Assembly (NCBI GenBank): GCA_017545245.1
Contig: JAFWPB010000063.1
Span: 1-64,000, forward strand
From: Clostridiales bacterium
Lineage (GTDB): Bacteria; Bacillota; Clostridia; Saccharofermentanales; Saccharofermentanaceae
Direction: 5' to 3'
DNA length: 64,000 bases
The number at the start of each line of letters is the position of its first letter. Position 1 is the first letter of the stretch. The position numbers and the translations under genes were made by a program. The notes beneath the pieces are model-generated. The model was not told where the DNA came from, searched no databases, and saw nothing but the letters and a program-made list of their open reading frames with translations. Positions 52,584 to 62,201 of this stretch are shown piece after piece.

Positions 52584-53723
52584 ATGAGCATTTATTTAGA
52601 CAATAGTGCAACCACGAAGCCACTTCCCGAAGTGGCTCGTTTGGTTTATGAAACGTTAAGCGGGGAGGAGTCCTATGGAAACCCCGGGTCTCTGCATCGC
52701 CTTGGCGTTCTGGCCGAGAAGGATCTTGACGAGAGTGCCGCAAAGATTGCGCGGCTTCTTTCATGTAAGAAAGAGGAACTGTATTTCACATCCTGCGGTT
52801 CGGAATCAGTGAATACCTCGATCATGGGCTATGTGCACCAGAATCCGAGAGCGGGAAAGAAGATCATCTCGACAAAAACCGAGCACAAAGCATCTTTAGA
52901 GTCTTTGGAAAAACTTTCCAAAGAAGGATATGAGATCGTTTATCTTTCGGTTGGCTCGGATGGAAGACCTGATCTTGACGCGCTTACTGCGGCAATCGAT
53001 GAGAACACGGCGCTTCTTACATTTACTCATGTGAATAACGAGACGGGTTCGATCCTGCCTCTTGAGAAAATCATCGAGATCCGGAACAAGAAGAACAGAA
53101 ATACCAAGATCCATCTTGATTGCGTGCAGTCCCTGGGAAAACTCCCGATCTCGCTTTCCAGAATGGGTGTTGACATGGCGTCTTTTTCCGGACATAAGAT
53201 TCATGCTCTGAAGGGATTTGGTCTGCTTTACATTAAGACAGGCGTGCGTGTTGCGCCTTTGATCCTTGGCGGAGGGCAGCAGAGGGGCATGCGTTCCGGA
53301 ACGCAAAGCCCATATCTCGCAAGTGCTTTTGCATTGGCATTAGAGGAAGCGACAAAGAACATCGATGAAAATCTCGTGAAAATGACCGAACTTCGCGATT
53401 CTTTTTCAAAAGAACTGGCGGATCTTGGTGCGACGATCCTTTCTCCTTATGATGCGCTTCCGTATGTTCTAAATGTTTCATTTCCGTCATTTCAGTCGGA
53501 AACCATGTTACACTGTTTAGAAGAAAAGGAAATCTATGTCTCGACTATTTCGGCATGTTCTTCGAAAACAAAGAAGATCAGCTATGTTCTTTCTGAAATG
53601 GGCGTGAAGCGTGAACTGGCGAATAATGCCGTCCGTTTCAGCTTTTCGCGTTTTAATACGAAAGAAGAACTTGAGCAGACGGTTACATCGATAAAAGAAA
53701 TCTACGAGAAATATAAAGTTTGA
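52584..53723 (+). CDS. Cysteine desulfurase (NifS/IscS family, thiI partner)
   Basis: This is a 379-residue PLP enzyme that takes sulfur from cysteine. IYLDNSATTKPLPEV start, THVNNETGSILP, Schiff-base Lys in SFSGHKIHALKGFG and the catalytic Cys region STISACSS (near residue 315). The immediate neighbour is thiI, 18 bases on; in Bacillus such a dedicated desulfurase (NifZ) feeds sulfur to ThiI for 4-thiouridine in tRNA. The ribosome site is weak (ACGGAAAT). Confidence 0.92.
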   Translation: MSIYLDNSATTKPLPEVARLVYETLSGEESYGNPGSLHRLGVLAEKDLDESAAKIARLLSCKKEELYFTSCGSESVNTSIMGYVHQNPRAGKKIISTKTEHKASLESLEKLSKEGYEIVYLSVGSDGRPDLDALTAAIDENTALLTFTHVNNETGSILPLEKIIEIRNKKNRNTKIHLDCVQSLGKLPISLSRMGVDMASFSGHKIHALKGFGLLYIKTGVRVAPLILGGGQQRGMRSGTQSPYLASAFALALEEATKNIDENLVKMTELRDSFSKELADLGATILSPYDALPYVLNVSFPSFQSETMLHCLEEKEIYVSTISACSSKTKKISYVLSEMGVKRELANNAVRFSFSRFNTKEELEQTVTSIKEIYEKYKV

Positions 53724-53741
53724 CGAGCTAGGAGAAGAAGA

Positions 53742-54971
53742 ATGAGCAATACTTATCGTACGATCATACTGGCAAGAATGGGTGAAATTGCACTGAAAGG
53801 CTTAAACCGCGGGAAGTTTGAGAGACAACTGATCGATAATCTCCGTTGGAGACTCAAGGAATACGGCGCTTTTTCCATTGTACAGAGCCAGTCCAGAATC
53901 TGGATCGAACCTAAGGATTCCAATCCGGATATTCTTGAAGATAAGGAAACGGCAGATCTTGTTCTTCATGCCGTGACGCAGGTGTTCGGATTAGTATCTG
54001 CAAGTCTTGTCTGGAAATTCGACGGCGACATGGAATCGATCAAAGAACATGCCGTAAAATTAACCGATGAGATCCTTTCGGAGCATGACTACAAAACCTT
54101 TAAGGTGGAATCTAAGCGCGGAGATAAGCGTTTTCCGCTGGCTTCGCCTGAGATCTGCTGCGATGTCGGTGAAGCGATCCTGATTGCGCATCCGGAACTG
54201 GTCGTTGACGTTCATGATCCTGATTTTATCATCTACGTGGAAGTTCGTGAAAACCGCTTCGTTTATAGTGAAAAACTGGAAGGACATCGCGGTCTTCCGG
54301 TCGGAACGGCAGGGAAGGGCATGCTTCTTCTTTCCGGCGGTATCGACAGTCCGGTAGCTGGCTATATGATGGCATCTCGTGGTATGCAGCTAGAGGCGAT
54401 CTATTTCCATTCCTACCCTTACACCAGCGAGCGTGCGCTTGAAAAGGTAAAAGATCTTGCCCGAATCGTTTCCCAGTATTCCGGAACGATCTTGCTTCAT
54501 GTCTGCAATTTTACGGATATCCAGCTTGACCTATATAAAAACAGCCCTCAGGACATGCTCACGATCACGATGCGCAGGATCATGTTCGAGATTGCAGAAG
54601 AACTTGCAAACAAGCAAGGCTGCAAGTGCCTGATCACGGGTGAATCTCTGGGCCAGGTGGCAAGTCAGACGATCGAAGCGATCCAGATCACGAATGAAGT
54701 GGTCAAAACGATGCCGGTTTTCCGCCCGTTGATCGGTCTTGATAAAGAAGAAACATGTAATATCTCACGCAGGATCGGTGCTTTTGAAACATCCATCCTT
54801 CCTTATGAGGATTGCTGTACTGTTTTTGTCGCGAAGCATCCGAAGACGCATCCACAGAGAAAACATATCGTGGAAGCCGAAGAAAAACTCGATATTCCGG
54901 CTTTGGTCAAGAAGGGAATCGAGGGTATCGAGACCTATAAGATCGAGCGTGTTTCCCGTGTGAATGAGTGA
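53742..54971 (+). CDS. thiI: tRNA 4-thiouridine synthase ThiI
   Basis: This is a 409-residue sulfurtransferase. An N-terminal ferredoxin-like and THUMP region (about 1-165) is followed by the PP-loop ATP-pyrophosphatase motif LLSGGIDSPVAG near residue 195 and a conserved DCCTVFVAKHP segment. It lacks the C-terminal rhodanese domain of E. coli ThiI, as usual in Firmicutes, where the paired desulfurase gives sulfur directly. AGGAGAAGA precedes the ATG. Confidence 0.94.
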   Translation: MSNTYRTIILARMGEIALKGLNRGKFERQLIDNLRWRLKEYGAFSIVQSQSRIWIEPKDSNPDILEDKETADLVLHAVTQVFGLVSASLVWKFDGDMESIKEHAVKLTDEILSEHDYKTFKVESKRGDKRFPLASPEICCDVGEAILIAHPELVVDVHDPDFIIYVEVRENRFVYSEKLEGHRGLPVGTAGKGMLLLSGGIDSPVAGYMMASRGMQLEAIYFHSYPYTSERALEKVKDLARIVSQYSGTILLHVCNFTDIQLDLYKNSPQDMLTITMRRIMFEIAEELANKQGCKCLITGESLGQVASQTIEAIQITNEVVKTMPVFRPLIGLDKEETCNISRRIGAFETSILPYEDCCTVFVAKHPKTHPQRKHIVEAEEKLDIPALVKKGIEGIETYKIERVSRVNE

Positions 54972-55005
54972 TTCTTTCGGGTTCTTGGGGTGCATTGTAA
55001 ACTTT

Positions 55006-55066
55006 TAGTAATTTATATACAGATTCCTGTTTAAATCCGTGCGGACAGAAAAACCTCAAATTACTA
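55006..55066. repeat. 9-bp inverted repeat upstream of the BspA-like gene
   Basis: TAGTAATTT (55006-55014) and AAATTACTA (55058-55066) are perfect complements 43 bases apart, with TCCG-TG-CGGA inside. There is no good T run. It could be a weak thiI terminator or a distant operator. Confidence 0.4.
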
Positions 55067-55097
55067 AATTAAAGGGATTTTTCTATATACAATGTGT

Positions 55098-55127
55098 TTG
55101 ACGTCCTCTACATATAAGTGCTACAAT
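55098..55127 (+). promoter_or_regulatory. Promoter of the BspA-like LRR gene
   Basis: TTGACG (55098-55103), an 18-base spacer and TACAAT (55122-55127), giving a leader of about 48 bases before ATG 55182. Confidence 0.72.
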
Positions 55128-55181
55128 ATTAACGAATTTTTATAGGTTGCGATAATATTGGCATGTGAAGGAGGTTAAGTT

Positions 55182-58100
55182 ATGTTCGCAAAAAAGATGC
55201 TAAGGATCGGATCCTTAGTCGCATCGGCAGTTCTTGTCGGAGTTGTCGGTATGGCAGTCTTAATGCCAAAACAAGTTGATGCTGGAAATCTCAACGGTGA
55301 CATCTATTTTGGTGTCAATACATTGACCGGTGAAGAGGAACAGTTCATCGTTGAAAAGACGAGTACAGGTTATTCGTTTAATGGTTACATGGGCAACCAT
55401 GTTGCTTCCAAGGAATTGGGTATTCCACTTGAGTATTCGACCCAGCCAAATGGCGGTGGTGTGACTATTCAGATCAATGCGATTTCCAAAGAAGCTTGTA
55501 AAGAGTATACGATCACTAAGGTTTCCATTCCGGAAGGCGTAGAGTCTATCGGAAAAGAAGCTTTTAAGAATTGTACCGGTATCGTTGAGGTTTCTTTCCC
55601 GTCTTCATTGAAGAAACTCGGTGATAGTTCTTTTGAAAACTGTGCACTTCTTAAGTACCTTGATATGTCGGAGCTTGATGAACTCGACATCAACCAGGGT
55701 GGTGTTCATATTGTTAACAAGGGTAACTCTGATGGATTAGGAAAGAATGCATTCAAAGATTGTAAAGCTTTGATCGAAGCTAAGCTTCCTGCAAGTGCTC
55801 CTAAGTTCCAGTTCGTTACTGAAGGTATGTTTGATGGATGCGTACGTCTTACTAAAGTCGTTATTCCTGATTCTGTAACTGAGATCGATGTCAACGCTTT
55901 CCGTGGCGATATCCTTTTGGAAAATGTTTCTTTCGGTTCCAACCTGGTTTACATTGACAAGAGCAGTTTCGCAAATTGTACTGGCTTGACATATATCCAG
56001 ATCCCGAATTCTGTAAGATTCTTTGGTGAGAACTCCTTTGATAGCTGCTCCAAGCTCGCAACAGTTACTTTCTCCGAAGGTTCCATGCTTGAGACGGTTG
56101 ATAAGTATGCATTTGCCAACACAAAACTGTCAAAGTTTGAAACTCCTGTTACTGCCAAGAACTTCTATAGCATTAAGGAAGGTGCTTTCATGAACTGTAA
56201 GTCACTTTCCAAGGTTATTATCAAGTCCGGATCTGTCGGTACTTTCGATAAGCGTGCTTTCTACAACTGTGTTGAGCTCACATCCGTTGATATCAGTGAG
56301 GAACTCACAGGTATCGGTGAAGAGTGCTTCATGAACTGTAGATTGCTCGGAAACATTTCTACAAGAAAAGATAATCTGTTGAAGAATGTTATCAACATCG
56401 GCCGTGCAGCCTTCAGTGGTTGCGAATCCTTCACAGAATTTGTTATTCCTGATGTTGAGACAATCGGTGACCACACATTCTATGGTTGTAGAAGAATTGA
56501 GAAAGTATACTTTGATGGTACTTTGTTAGCTAAGATCGGTGACTATGCTTTCGCAGGTTGTGACAAGCTTGTTATCGAGAACGGTGCTAAACTCCCGGCT
56601 AACATTACTGAAGTTGGTGACTCTGTATTTGAATCTTGTAAGAGCCTTAAGAAGATCATTCTTCCAAACGGTCTCGTAAAACTCGGTAAGGCATGTTTCA
56701 AAGACTGTACGATCCTCGTTTCTGTTAACATTCCTGGAACGATCGATACTCTCTATGATGCTGTATTCCAGAACTGTGCATCTCTGAGATCTATTACGAT
56801 TCCGGATGCTTGTGTTGAAATTCCTGATAAGGCGTTCGCTGGTTGTACTTCTTTGAAGACAGTAAACATGGGCGGCGACATCAAGAAGATCGGTGATGAA
56901 GCATTTAAGGATTGTAACTCCCTTGGTCATGATGATGGTAATCTTGATCTTGGTGCAAACCTCATTATCCTTGGTAAGTCTGCATTTGCAAACTGTAAGG
57001 AAATCAAGTCTGTACGTATTCCTGACGGTATCACAGAGATTCCGCAGAGCTGCTTCGACGGATGCGTTCTCCTTAAGACTGTTGACCTGAACAAGGTTAC
57101 AAGCATCATGGATAATGGTTTCAACAAGTGTGAAAGCCTGCAGGAAATCTCTTTCCCGACTGGTTTCAACAAGTTCTCCAGAAACTCTTTCTCTGGTTGT
57201 AAGTCTCTGACTTATGTTGTTATTCCTGATACAGTATTTGAGATTCCGCAATCTTGCTTCTCTAACTGTACATCTCTTGAATATGTTTCTATTCCTGACA
57301 GTGTTACGATCCTCGGCAACTTTGCTTTTGGTTCCTGTAACATCAAGGCTATTGAGATTCCTGAGGAAACTTTGGACTACAATAGAGCTTTCAGCGGTAA
57401 CAAAGAATTGCATCGTGTAAGAATCAATGGCTCTACTGCTGAGATCGTGAAGTACTATGGTTCCAATCAGAATGTTGAAGTTCCGCAGAATGTTTATGGT
57501 GCAACTGTAACATCTATCGCTGCAGATGCTTATCGTAATACAACTATTAAGCAGCTTCATGTTCCGTCTTCTGTAAAGAAGATCGGTACTCAGGCATTTG
57601 CTAACTGCGAGAACCTCTTGACAGTTCGTATTCCTAACGGAACCTCTTATCCGTCGAATGCTTTTGATGGCTGTGTTGAAACATATCGTATCGAAGATGT
57701 TGACGATAAGTCTGTTAAGATCGTGAACTTCTATGGTTCTGGTTCAAAGACAGATAACAGCCTCAAGATCCCTGACAGACTTGAAGGAAAGACTGTTGTT
57801 TCTATCGGTTTCTCTGCATTTGCAGGTAATAAGGACCTGAAGAGTGTTACTGTTCCGAAGGTTATTACTGAAATCGGCGCAAGCGCATTTAAGGGCTGCA
57901 GCAATGCAGATATCTCTTATCCGGTTCAGGCCACAGTTGGCGATCAGGCATTCAGTGGTACAAAGAGCGCTACTCCTTATGGTACTGTTCCGCCTACAGC
58001 TACTCCAAAAGTAACTGTTACACCTACACCTAAGCCGGGTCAGCCGACACCTGCTGCAAGTGGTGATTTCGGTGATTTCGTAGAGCGTCTCTACACAGTT

Positions 58101-58808
58101 GCTATGAATCGTAAGTCTGACAAGGGTGGTAAGGAGTACTGGACAAACGAGATCAAGTCTGGTAAGAAGACCGGTGGTGATTGTGCTGAGTACTTCCTGC
58201 TGACTGCTCCTGAGTTCATGAATCGTGGATTGAACAATGACAAGTTTGTTGAGACTCTGTATCAGACATTCTTCGGTCGTGCTTCCGAAGCTGCTGGTAA
58301 GAAGTATTGGCTCGGTCGTCTGACTTCTGGCACAAGCCGTACTGATGTTGTTAAGAGCTTCATTGACTCGAAAGAGTGGTGCAATATCTGTGCAGGTTAT
58401 GGCGTTAAGTCCGGTGCTCCTACAGCTAAGGCTGAGAAGGCATCTGAGAACGCGAAGGGCTTTGCTACACGTCTTTACACATGCTGCCTTGGCCGTCAAA
58501 CTGATGCTCAGGGCTTGAAGTACTGGTCATTGGCATTGACAAACCTCGAAAAGACTGGTTATGATGCAGCTAAGTTCTTCTTTGATTCTGAAGAGTTCAA
58601 GGGCTTTAACACAAGCAACAGCGAATTCGTAAGACGTCTTTATACGACATTTATGGATCGTGAACCAGAAGCAAAGGGCTTTGACTTCTGGGTTAGCCAG
58701 CTCAATCAGGGTAAGATGGACCGTATGGCAGTTCTGGCTTCCTTTGCTCAGTCTCAGGAATTCACCAATATCTGTAAGAAGTACGGTATTGACCGTGGAT
58801 CGATCTGA
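55182..58808 (+). CDS. Secreted BspA-type LRR protein with C-terminal DUF4214 repeats
   Basis: This is a 1208-residue surface protein. A signal peptide covers residues 1-35 (ending VDAG). From about 90 to 930 there are some thirty BspA/LRR_5 repeats of about 23 residues (pattern IPxxVTxIGxxAFxxCxxL). A short Pro/Thr linker (about 935-960) leads to a 245-residue module of four DUF4214-type repeats (FVERLYTVAMNR, FVETLYQTFFGR, FATRLYTCCLGR, FVRRLYTTFMDR). That module is closely similar to the one ending the 4.35 kb gene although the repeat scaffolds differ. BspA-type repeats bind host proteins or surfaces in other anaerobes. No LPXTG or SLH motif. GAAGGAGGT precedes the ATG. Confidence 0.87.
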   Translation: MFAKKMLRIGSLVASAVLVGVVGMAVLMPKQVDAGNLNGDIYFGVNTLTGEEEQFIVEKTSTGYSFNGYMGNHVASKELGIPLEYSTQPNGGGVTIQINAISKEACKEYTITKVSIPEGVESIGKEAFKNCTGIVEVSFPSSLKKLGDSSFENCALLKYLDMSELDELDINQGGVHIVNKGNSDGLGKNAFKDCKALIEAKLPASAPKFQFVTEGMFDGCVRLTKVVIPDSVTEIDVNAFRGDILLENVSFGSNLVYIDKSSFANCTGLTYIQIPNSVRFFGENSFDSCSKLATVTFSEGSMLETVDKYAFANTKLSKFETPVTAKNFYSIKEGAFMNCKSLSKVIIKSGSVGTFDKRAFYNCVELTSVDISEELTGIGEECFMNCRLLGNISTRKDNLLKNVINIGRAAFSGCESFTEFVIPDVETIGDHTFYGCRRIEKVYFDGTLLAKIGDYAFAGCDKLVIENGAKLPANITEVGDSVFESCKSLKKIILPNGLVKLGKACFKDCTILVSVNIPGTIDTLYDAVFQNCASLRSITIPDACVEIPDKAFAGCTSLKTVNMGGDIKKIGDEAFKDCNSLGHDDGNLDLGANLIILGKSAFANCKEIKSVRIPDGITEIPQSCFDGCVLLKTVDLNKVTSIMDNGFNKCESLQEISFPTGFNKFSRNSFSGCKSLTYVVIPDTVFEIPQSCFSNCTSLEYVSIPDSVTILGNFAFGSCNIKAIEIPEETLDYNRAFSGNKELHRVRINGSTAEIVKYYGSNQNVEVPQNVYGATVTSIAADAYRNTTIKQLHVPSSVKKIGTQAFANCENLLTVRIPNGTSYPSNAFDGCVETYRIEDVDDKSVKIVNFYGSGSKTDNSLKIPDRLEGKTVVSIGFSAFAGNKDLKSVTVPKVITEIGASAFKGCSNADISYPVQATVGDQAFSGTKSATPYGTVPPTATPKVTVTPTPKPGQPTPAASGDFGDFVERLYTVAMNRKSDKGGKEYWTNEIKSGKKTGGDCAEYFLLTAPEFMNRGLNNDKFVETLYQTFFGRASEAAGKKYWLGRLTSGTSRTDVVKSFIDSKEWCNICAGYGVKSGAPTAKAEKASENAKGFATRLYTCCLGRQTDAQGLKYWSLALTNLEKTGYDAAKFFFDSEEFKGFNTSNSEFVRRLYTTFMDREPEAKGFDFWVSQLNQGKMDRMAVLASFAQSQEFTNICKKYGIDRGSI

Positions 58809-58835
58809 TTTGATCTAATCGTTAGTTGATTGATC

Positions 58836-58890
58836 ATCCGCCTATTTGTGATCACTGCTTCAGTTGATTGCAAGTAGGCGGATTTTTTTA
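58836..58890 (+). terminator. Terminator of the BspA-like gene
   Basis: ATCCGCCTA (58836-58844) pairs with TAGGCGGAT (58875-58883), extended by TTG/CAA, followed by seven T. Confidence 0.9.
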
Positions 58891-58999
58891 TCTTTTCTCT
58901 GATTATTTTGTTTACTTTCTCTTGGTAAATCTCTTTACTGAAATCGATATTTTGATTATCATGTTATAGTAATTTGTATAACTATGTTGGAGGTATCCC

Positions 59000-60244
59000 A
59001 TGTTTGAACATATTAAAGCTGAAGATCCTGAGGTATTTCAGGCGATTACCCAAGAAGTCGAGCGTCAGCGCAACAAGATCGAACTGATCGCTTCTGAGAA
59101 CTTTGTCACAGAGGCTGTTCTTGAGGCCGCTGGTTCTCCTTTGACGAACAAGTATGCTGAAGGTTATCCGGGAAAGAGATACTATGGTGGATGCGAATAT
59201 GTTGACATCGTGGAATCCCTTGCTATTGAGAGAGCGAAGAAACTCTTTGGTGCGGAGCATGTTAATGTTCAGCCGCATTCCGGTGCACAGGCGAATACAG
59301 CTGTTTACTACGCTATCCTTGAACCAGGCGATACGATCCTTGGTATGGACCTTTCTCATGGTGGTCACTTGACACATGGTATGAAGCTCAATGTTTCCGG
59401 CCGTACATATCACTCTGAGTTCTATCAGGTAGATCCTGAGACACAGACACTGAATTACGACAAGATCCTCGAGATCGCAAAAGAAGTGAAGCCGAAGGTT
59501 ATCGTTGCCGGTGCTTCCGCTTATCCGCGTATTATCGATTTTAAGAAGTTCCGTGAGATTGCAGATGCTGTCGGAGCATATCTCTTTGTTGATATGGCTC
59601 ACATTGCAGGCCTTGTTGCTGCAGGACTTCACCCGAATCCGGTTCCGTATGCTGATTTTGTTACAACTACTACACACAAGACACTTCGTGGTCCTCGTGG
59701 CGGTATCATCATGTGCAAGGAAGAATATGCGAAGAAGATCGATTCTGCGGTATTCCCGGGTCAGCAGGGGGGACCTCTGATGCACATCATTGCTGCTAAG
59801 GCAGTTGCTTTTAAAGAAGCCCTTTCTGATGAGTTCCGTGCTTATCAGGGTCAGATCGTTAAGAATGCAGCAGCTCTTGCTGAAGGCCTTCTGAAGAGAA
59901 ATGTAAACCTCGTATCCGGTGGTACAGAGAATCATCTTATGCTGATCGATCTTCGTGGTACAGGTGTTACGGGAAAAGAACTCCAGCTTCGTCTTGATGA
60001 TGTCAATATCACAGCGAATAAGAATACGATTCCTTTCGATCCTGAAAAGCCGTTTGTTACTTCCGGTGTCCGTGTTGGTACAGCTGCTGCTTCCGCTCGT
60101 GGCATGAAAGAAGAGGATATGGATGTAATTGCTGATTGCATTGCTAAGGCGATCTTCTCCTTTGAAGAGTCGAAGGATGAAATCAAGGCAGCGGTTGCTG
60201 GCTTGACAGCAAAATACCCTCTCTATCCGGATATGAAGTATTGA
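59000..60244 (+). CDS. glyA: Serine hydroxymethyltransferase
   Basis: This is a 414-residue PLP enzyme moving a one-carbon unit from serine to tetrahydrofolate to make glycine. [17 protein letters not shown] near residue 52, [18 protein letters not shown] and the Lys-containing [14 protein letters not shown] near 226 are all standard. TTGGAGGT precedes the ATG, and TATAGT in the 110 bases upstream may be its -10. It links with folD (25.4 kb) in one-carbon metabolism. A glycine riboswitch is not evident upstream. Confidence 0.97.
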   Translation: MFEHIKAEDPEVFQAITQEVERQRNKIELIASENFVTEAVLEAAGSPLTNKYAEGYPGKRYYGGCEYVDIVESLAIERAKKLFGAEHVNVQPHSGAQANTAVYYAILEPGDTILGMDLSHGGHLTHGMKLNVSGRTYHSEFYQVDPETQTLNYDKILEIAKEVKPKVIVAGASAYPRIIDFKKFREIADAVGAYLFVDMAHIAGLVAAGLHPNPVPYADFVTTTTHKTLRGPRGGIIMCKEEYAKKIDSAVFPGQQGGPLMHIIAAKAVAFKEALSDEFRAYQGQIVKNAAALAEGLLKRNVNLVSGGTENHLMLIDLRGTGVTGKELQLRLDDVNITANKNTIPFDPEKPFVTSGVRVGTAAASARGMKEEDMDVIADCIAKAIFSFEESKDEIKAAVAGLTAKYPLYPDMKY

Positions 60245-60272
60245 TCCGACCTGTTCGGAAGGGTAGAACAAG

Positions 60273-61598
60273 ATGGGCGCGAATGAGGAGTATAGAAAAA
60301 GAGAACCTTTAGCTTTCCGTATGGCTCCGCGCTCTTTATCTGAATATATCGGCCAGGAACATATTCTTGGCGAAGGTAAGATGTTACGAAGGATGATCGA
60401 GGCAGACAGACTGTCTTCGATCATCCTTTTTGGCCCTCCGGGGACCGGAAAAACGGCGTTGGCTAGATTGATCGCGCATACTACGTCTGCTAAGTTTGAA
60501 AGGATCAATGCCGTTACGGCAGGGGTATCGGATATCAAGCGGATTGTGGAAGATGCGAAGAATCCGATTTTTACGCCAAATGGACGTGTGGTTCTCTTTG
60601 TCGATGAGATCCATCGGTTTAATAAGATGCAGCAGGATGCTTTATTGCCGCATGTGGAAGATGGCACCGTTATTCTTATCGGAGCTACAACAGAGAATCC
60701 GTTTTTCGAAGTGAATAAGGCGTTGATCTCAAGATCTACAGTGCTTTCGCTGAAGCCATTGACGGATGAGAATATCATCGCGATATTGAAGCAAGCCTTG
60801 AACGATAAGGAAAGAGGTCTTGGCAACGAGCCGATCGAGATCTCGGACAGAACACTTGCGTATATTGCTGACCTTTGTAATGGTGATGCGAGAATTGCTC
60901 TTCGTTCTTTGGAACTTGCTTACATTACCACTCCTCCGGATGAGAAGGGAACGATCACGATCGATGAAGAGATCATGCAGGATTGCATGCAGAAGCGGTC
61001 TCTGGCCTTTGATACCGACGGAGAGAGTCATTACGACAATATCAGTGCCATGATCAAGTCCATGCGCGGAAGTGATCCGGATGCGGCCATTTTTTATCTG
61101 GCACGGGCACTGCATTCCGGTGAAGATATAGAATTTCTTGCAAGACGTATCCTGATCTGTTCATCGGAGGATGTCGGTATGGCGAATCCGAATGCTATAT
61201 TAGTTGCTATGGCGGCATATCAAGGAGTTATGGCTGTCGGTATGCCTGAAGCAAGGATCTTGCTTGCGGAGGCAGTTGTTACGGTAGCAACCAGTCCGAA
61301 ATCGAACAGCGCGTATCTTGCAATCGATAAAGCACTTGCTGATGTAGCGAATAAGCGCACGGGTGAAGTTCCGATGCATCTTCGGAATGCTCCGGCAAAA
61401 GGCATGCTCGACATGGGATATTCTGTCGGGTACAAGTATGCCCATGATTTCCCGGAGCACTACGTGGACATGCAGTTTCTTCCGGATGAGATGGTCGGAA
61501 CAACTTACTATGAGCCCGGAAATCTCGGCTATGAGGCGCAGACAAAGAAATGGATGGATCACCTTAAGAACCGTCCGAAAGATGAAAGTAACAAATAA
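60273..61598 (+). CDS. rarA: Replication-associated recombination protein RarA (MgsA)
   Basis: This is a 441-residue AAA+ ATPase related to clamp loaders that acts at stalled replication forks. It has the FRMAPRSLSEYIGQEHILG start, Walker A FGPPGTGKTALARL near residue 50, Walker B VVLFVDEIHRFNKMQQDALL and sensor GATTENPFFEVNKALISRS. The C-terminal tetramerisation region is present (SEDVGMANPNA, APAKGMLDMGYSVGYKYAHD). It begins 28 bases after glyA. Confidence 0.95.
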   Translation: MGANEEYRKREPLAFRMAPRSLSEYIGQEHILGEGKMLRRMIEADRLSSIILFGPPGTGKTALARLIAHTTSAKFERINAVTAGVSDIKRIVEDAKNPIFTPNGRVVLFVDEIHRFNKMQQDALLPHVEDGTVILIGATTENPFFEVNKALISRSTVLSLKPLTDENIIAILKQALNDKERGLGNEPIEISDRTLAYIADLCNGDARIALRSLELAYITTPPDEKGTITIDEEIMQDCMQKRSLAFDTDGESHYDNISAMIKSMRGSDPDAAIFYLARALHSGEDIEFLARRILICSSEDVGMANPNAILVAMAAYQGVMAVGMPEARILLAEAVVTVATSPKSNSAYLAIDKALADVANKRTGEVPMHLRNAPAKGMLDMGYSVGYKYAHDFPEHYVDMQFLPDEMVGTTYYEPGNLGYEAQTKKWMDHLKNRPKDESNK

Positions 61599-61693
61599 TT
61601 CACGTTTCGTATTTATAAATTTGTGTTTTTGACAATTGACACTCTGTATAATGAAATCATATAATCTAACCCAGTTAGCTATTTGGAGGAGAT

Positions 61694-62167
61694 ATGGTTT
61701 CAGAGCAGGATATTTGCCGTTTACTTAACGAGTTTAACAGCATCAGCCCTTTGGCATTTGTTCAACGCATCGATATCAGTTCGATGGGGATCGGCAGTGT
61801 CTTGGGCTATTTGTGCGAGTCTGGCCGTGCCGTTTCCGCCGGCGAGATCAGTGAGTATATGGGTGTAAGTACTGCCCGTGTGGCAGTGCTTTTGAAGAAA
61901 ATGTCAGAAAAAGAACTGATCACAAAGACTTCCGATCCGAACGATAAACGGCGTGTGATGGTTTCTATTACGTCGAAAGGAATAGAAGCGTTTAAAGAGA
62001 AGAAGAGAGAGATCCTTCTTTATTCTGGTGCGATCGTCGAGCATTTCGGAGTAAAAAGAGTCGAGGATTTTATTGAGTCCTGCCGCGAAATCAAAGCGGT
62101 CGTGGATAAAGTGGAGAAGGAACAAGCATCGGCTCCTTCGTGGGCGAACGAGGATATAGAGAAATAA
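61694..62167 (+). CDS. MarR-family transcriptional regulator
   Basis: This is a 157-residue winged-helix regulator. The recognition region AGEISEYMGVSTARVAVLLKK (about 54-74) and the wing KTSDPNDKRRVMVSITSKG (about 79-97) are typical. TTGGAGGAG precedes the ATG. It lies 34 bases before an ABC exporter gene, the usual arrangement for a local repressor of efflux; TATAAT at 61647-61652, with the tandem TTGACA copies just upstream and a partly symmetric stretch around it, may be the controlled promoter. Confidence 0.88.
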   Translation: MVSEQDICRLLNEFNSISPLAFVQRIDISSMGIGSVLGYLCESGRAVSAGEISEYMGVSTARVAVLLKKMSEKELITKTSDPNDKRRVMVSITSKGIEAFKEKKREILLYSGAIVEHFGVKRVEDFIESCREIKAVVDKVEKEQASAPSWANEDIEK

Positions 62168-62201
62168 CCAGTACATCTTAGGAGAAGGTAGGAGACAGAA
62201 T

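Noticed and set aside
58890..59000. Glycine or THF riboswitch before glyA
   Set aside because: The 110-base AT-rich leader shows no aptamer-like conserved stretches and is too short once the promoter is placed.
61629..61652. Standard sigma-A promoter before the MarR gene
   Set aside because: The two TTGACA copies lie 12 and 5 bases from TATAAT, too close for a normal -35; it may be an operator region, so only the -10 was mentioned.
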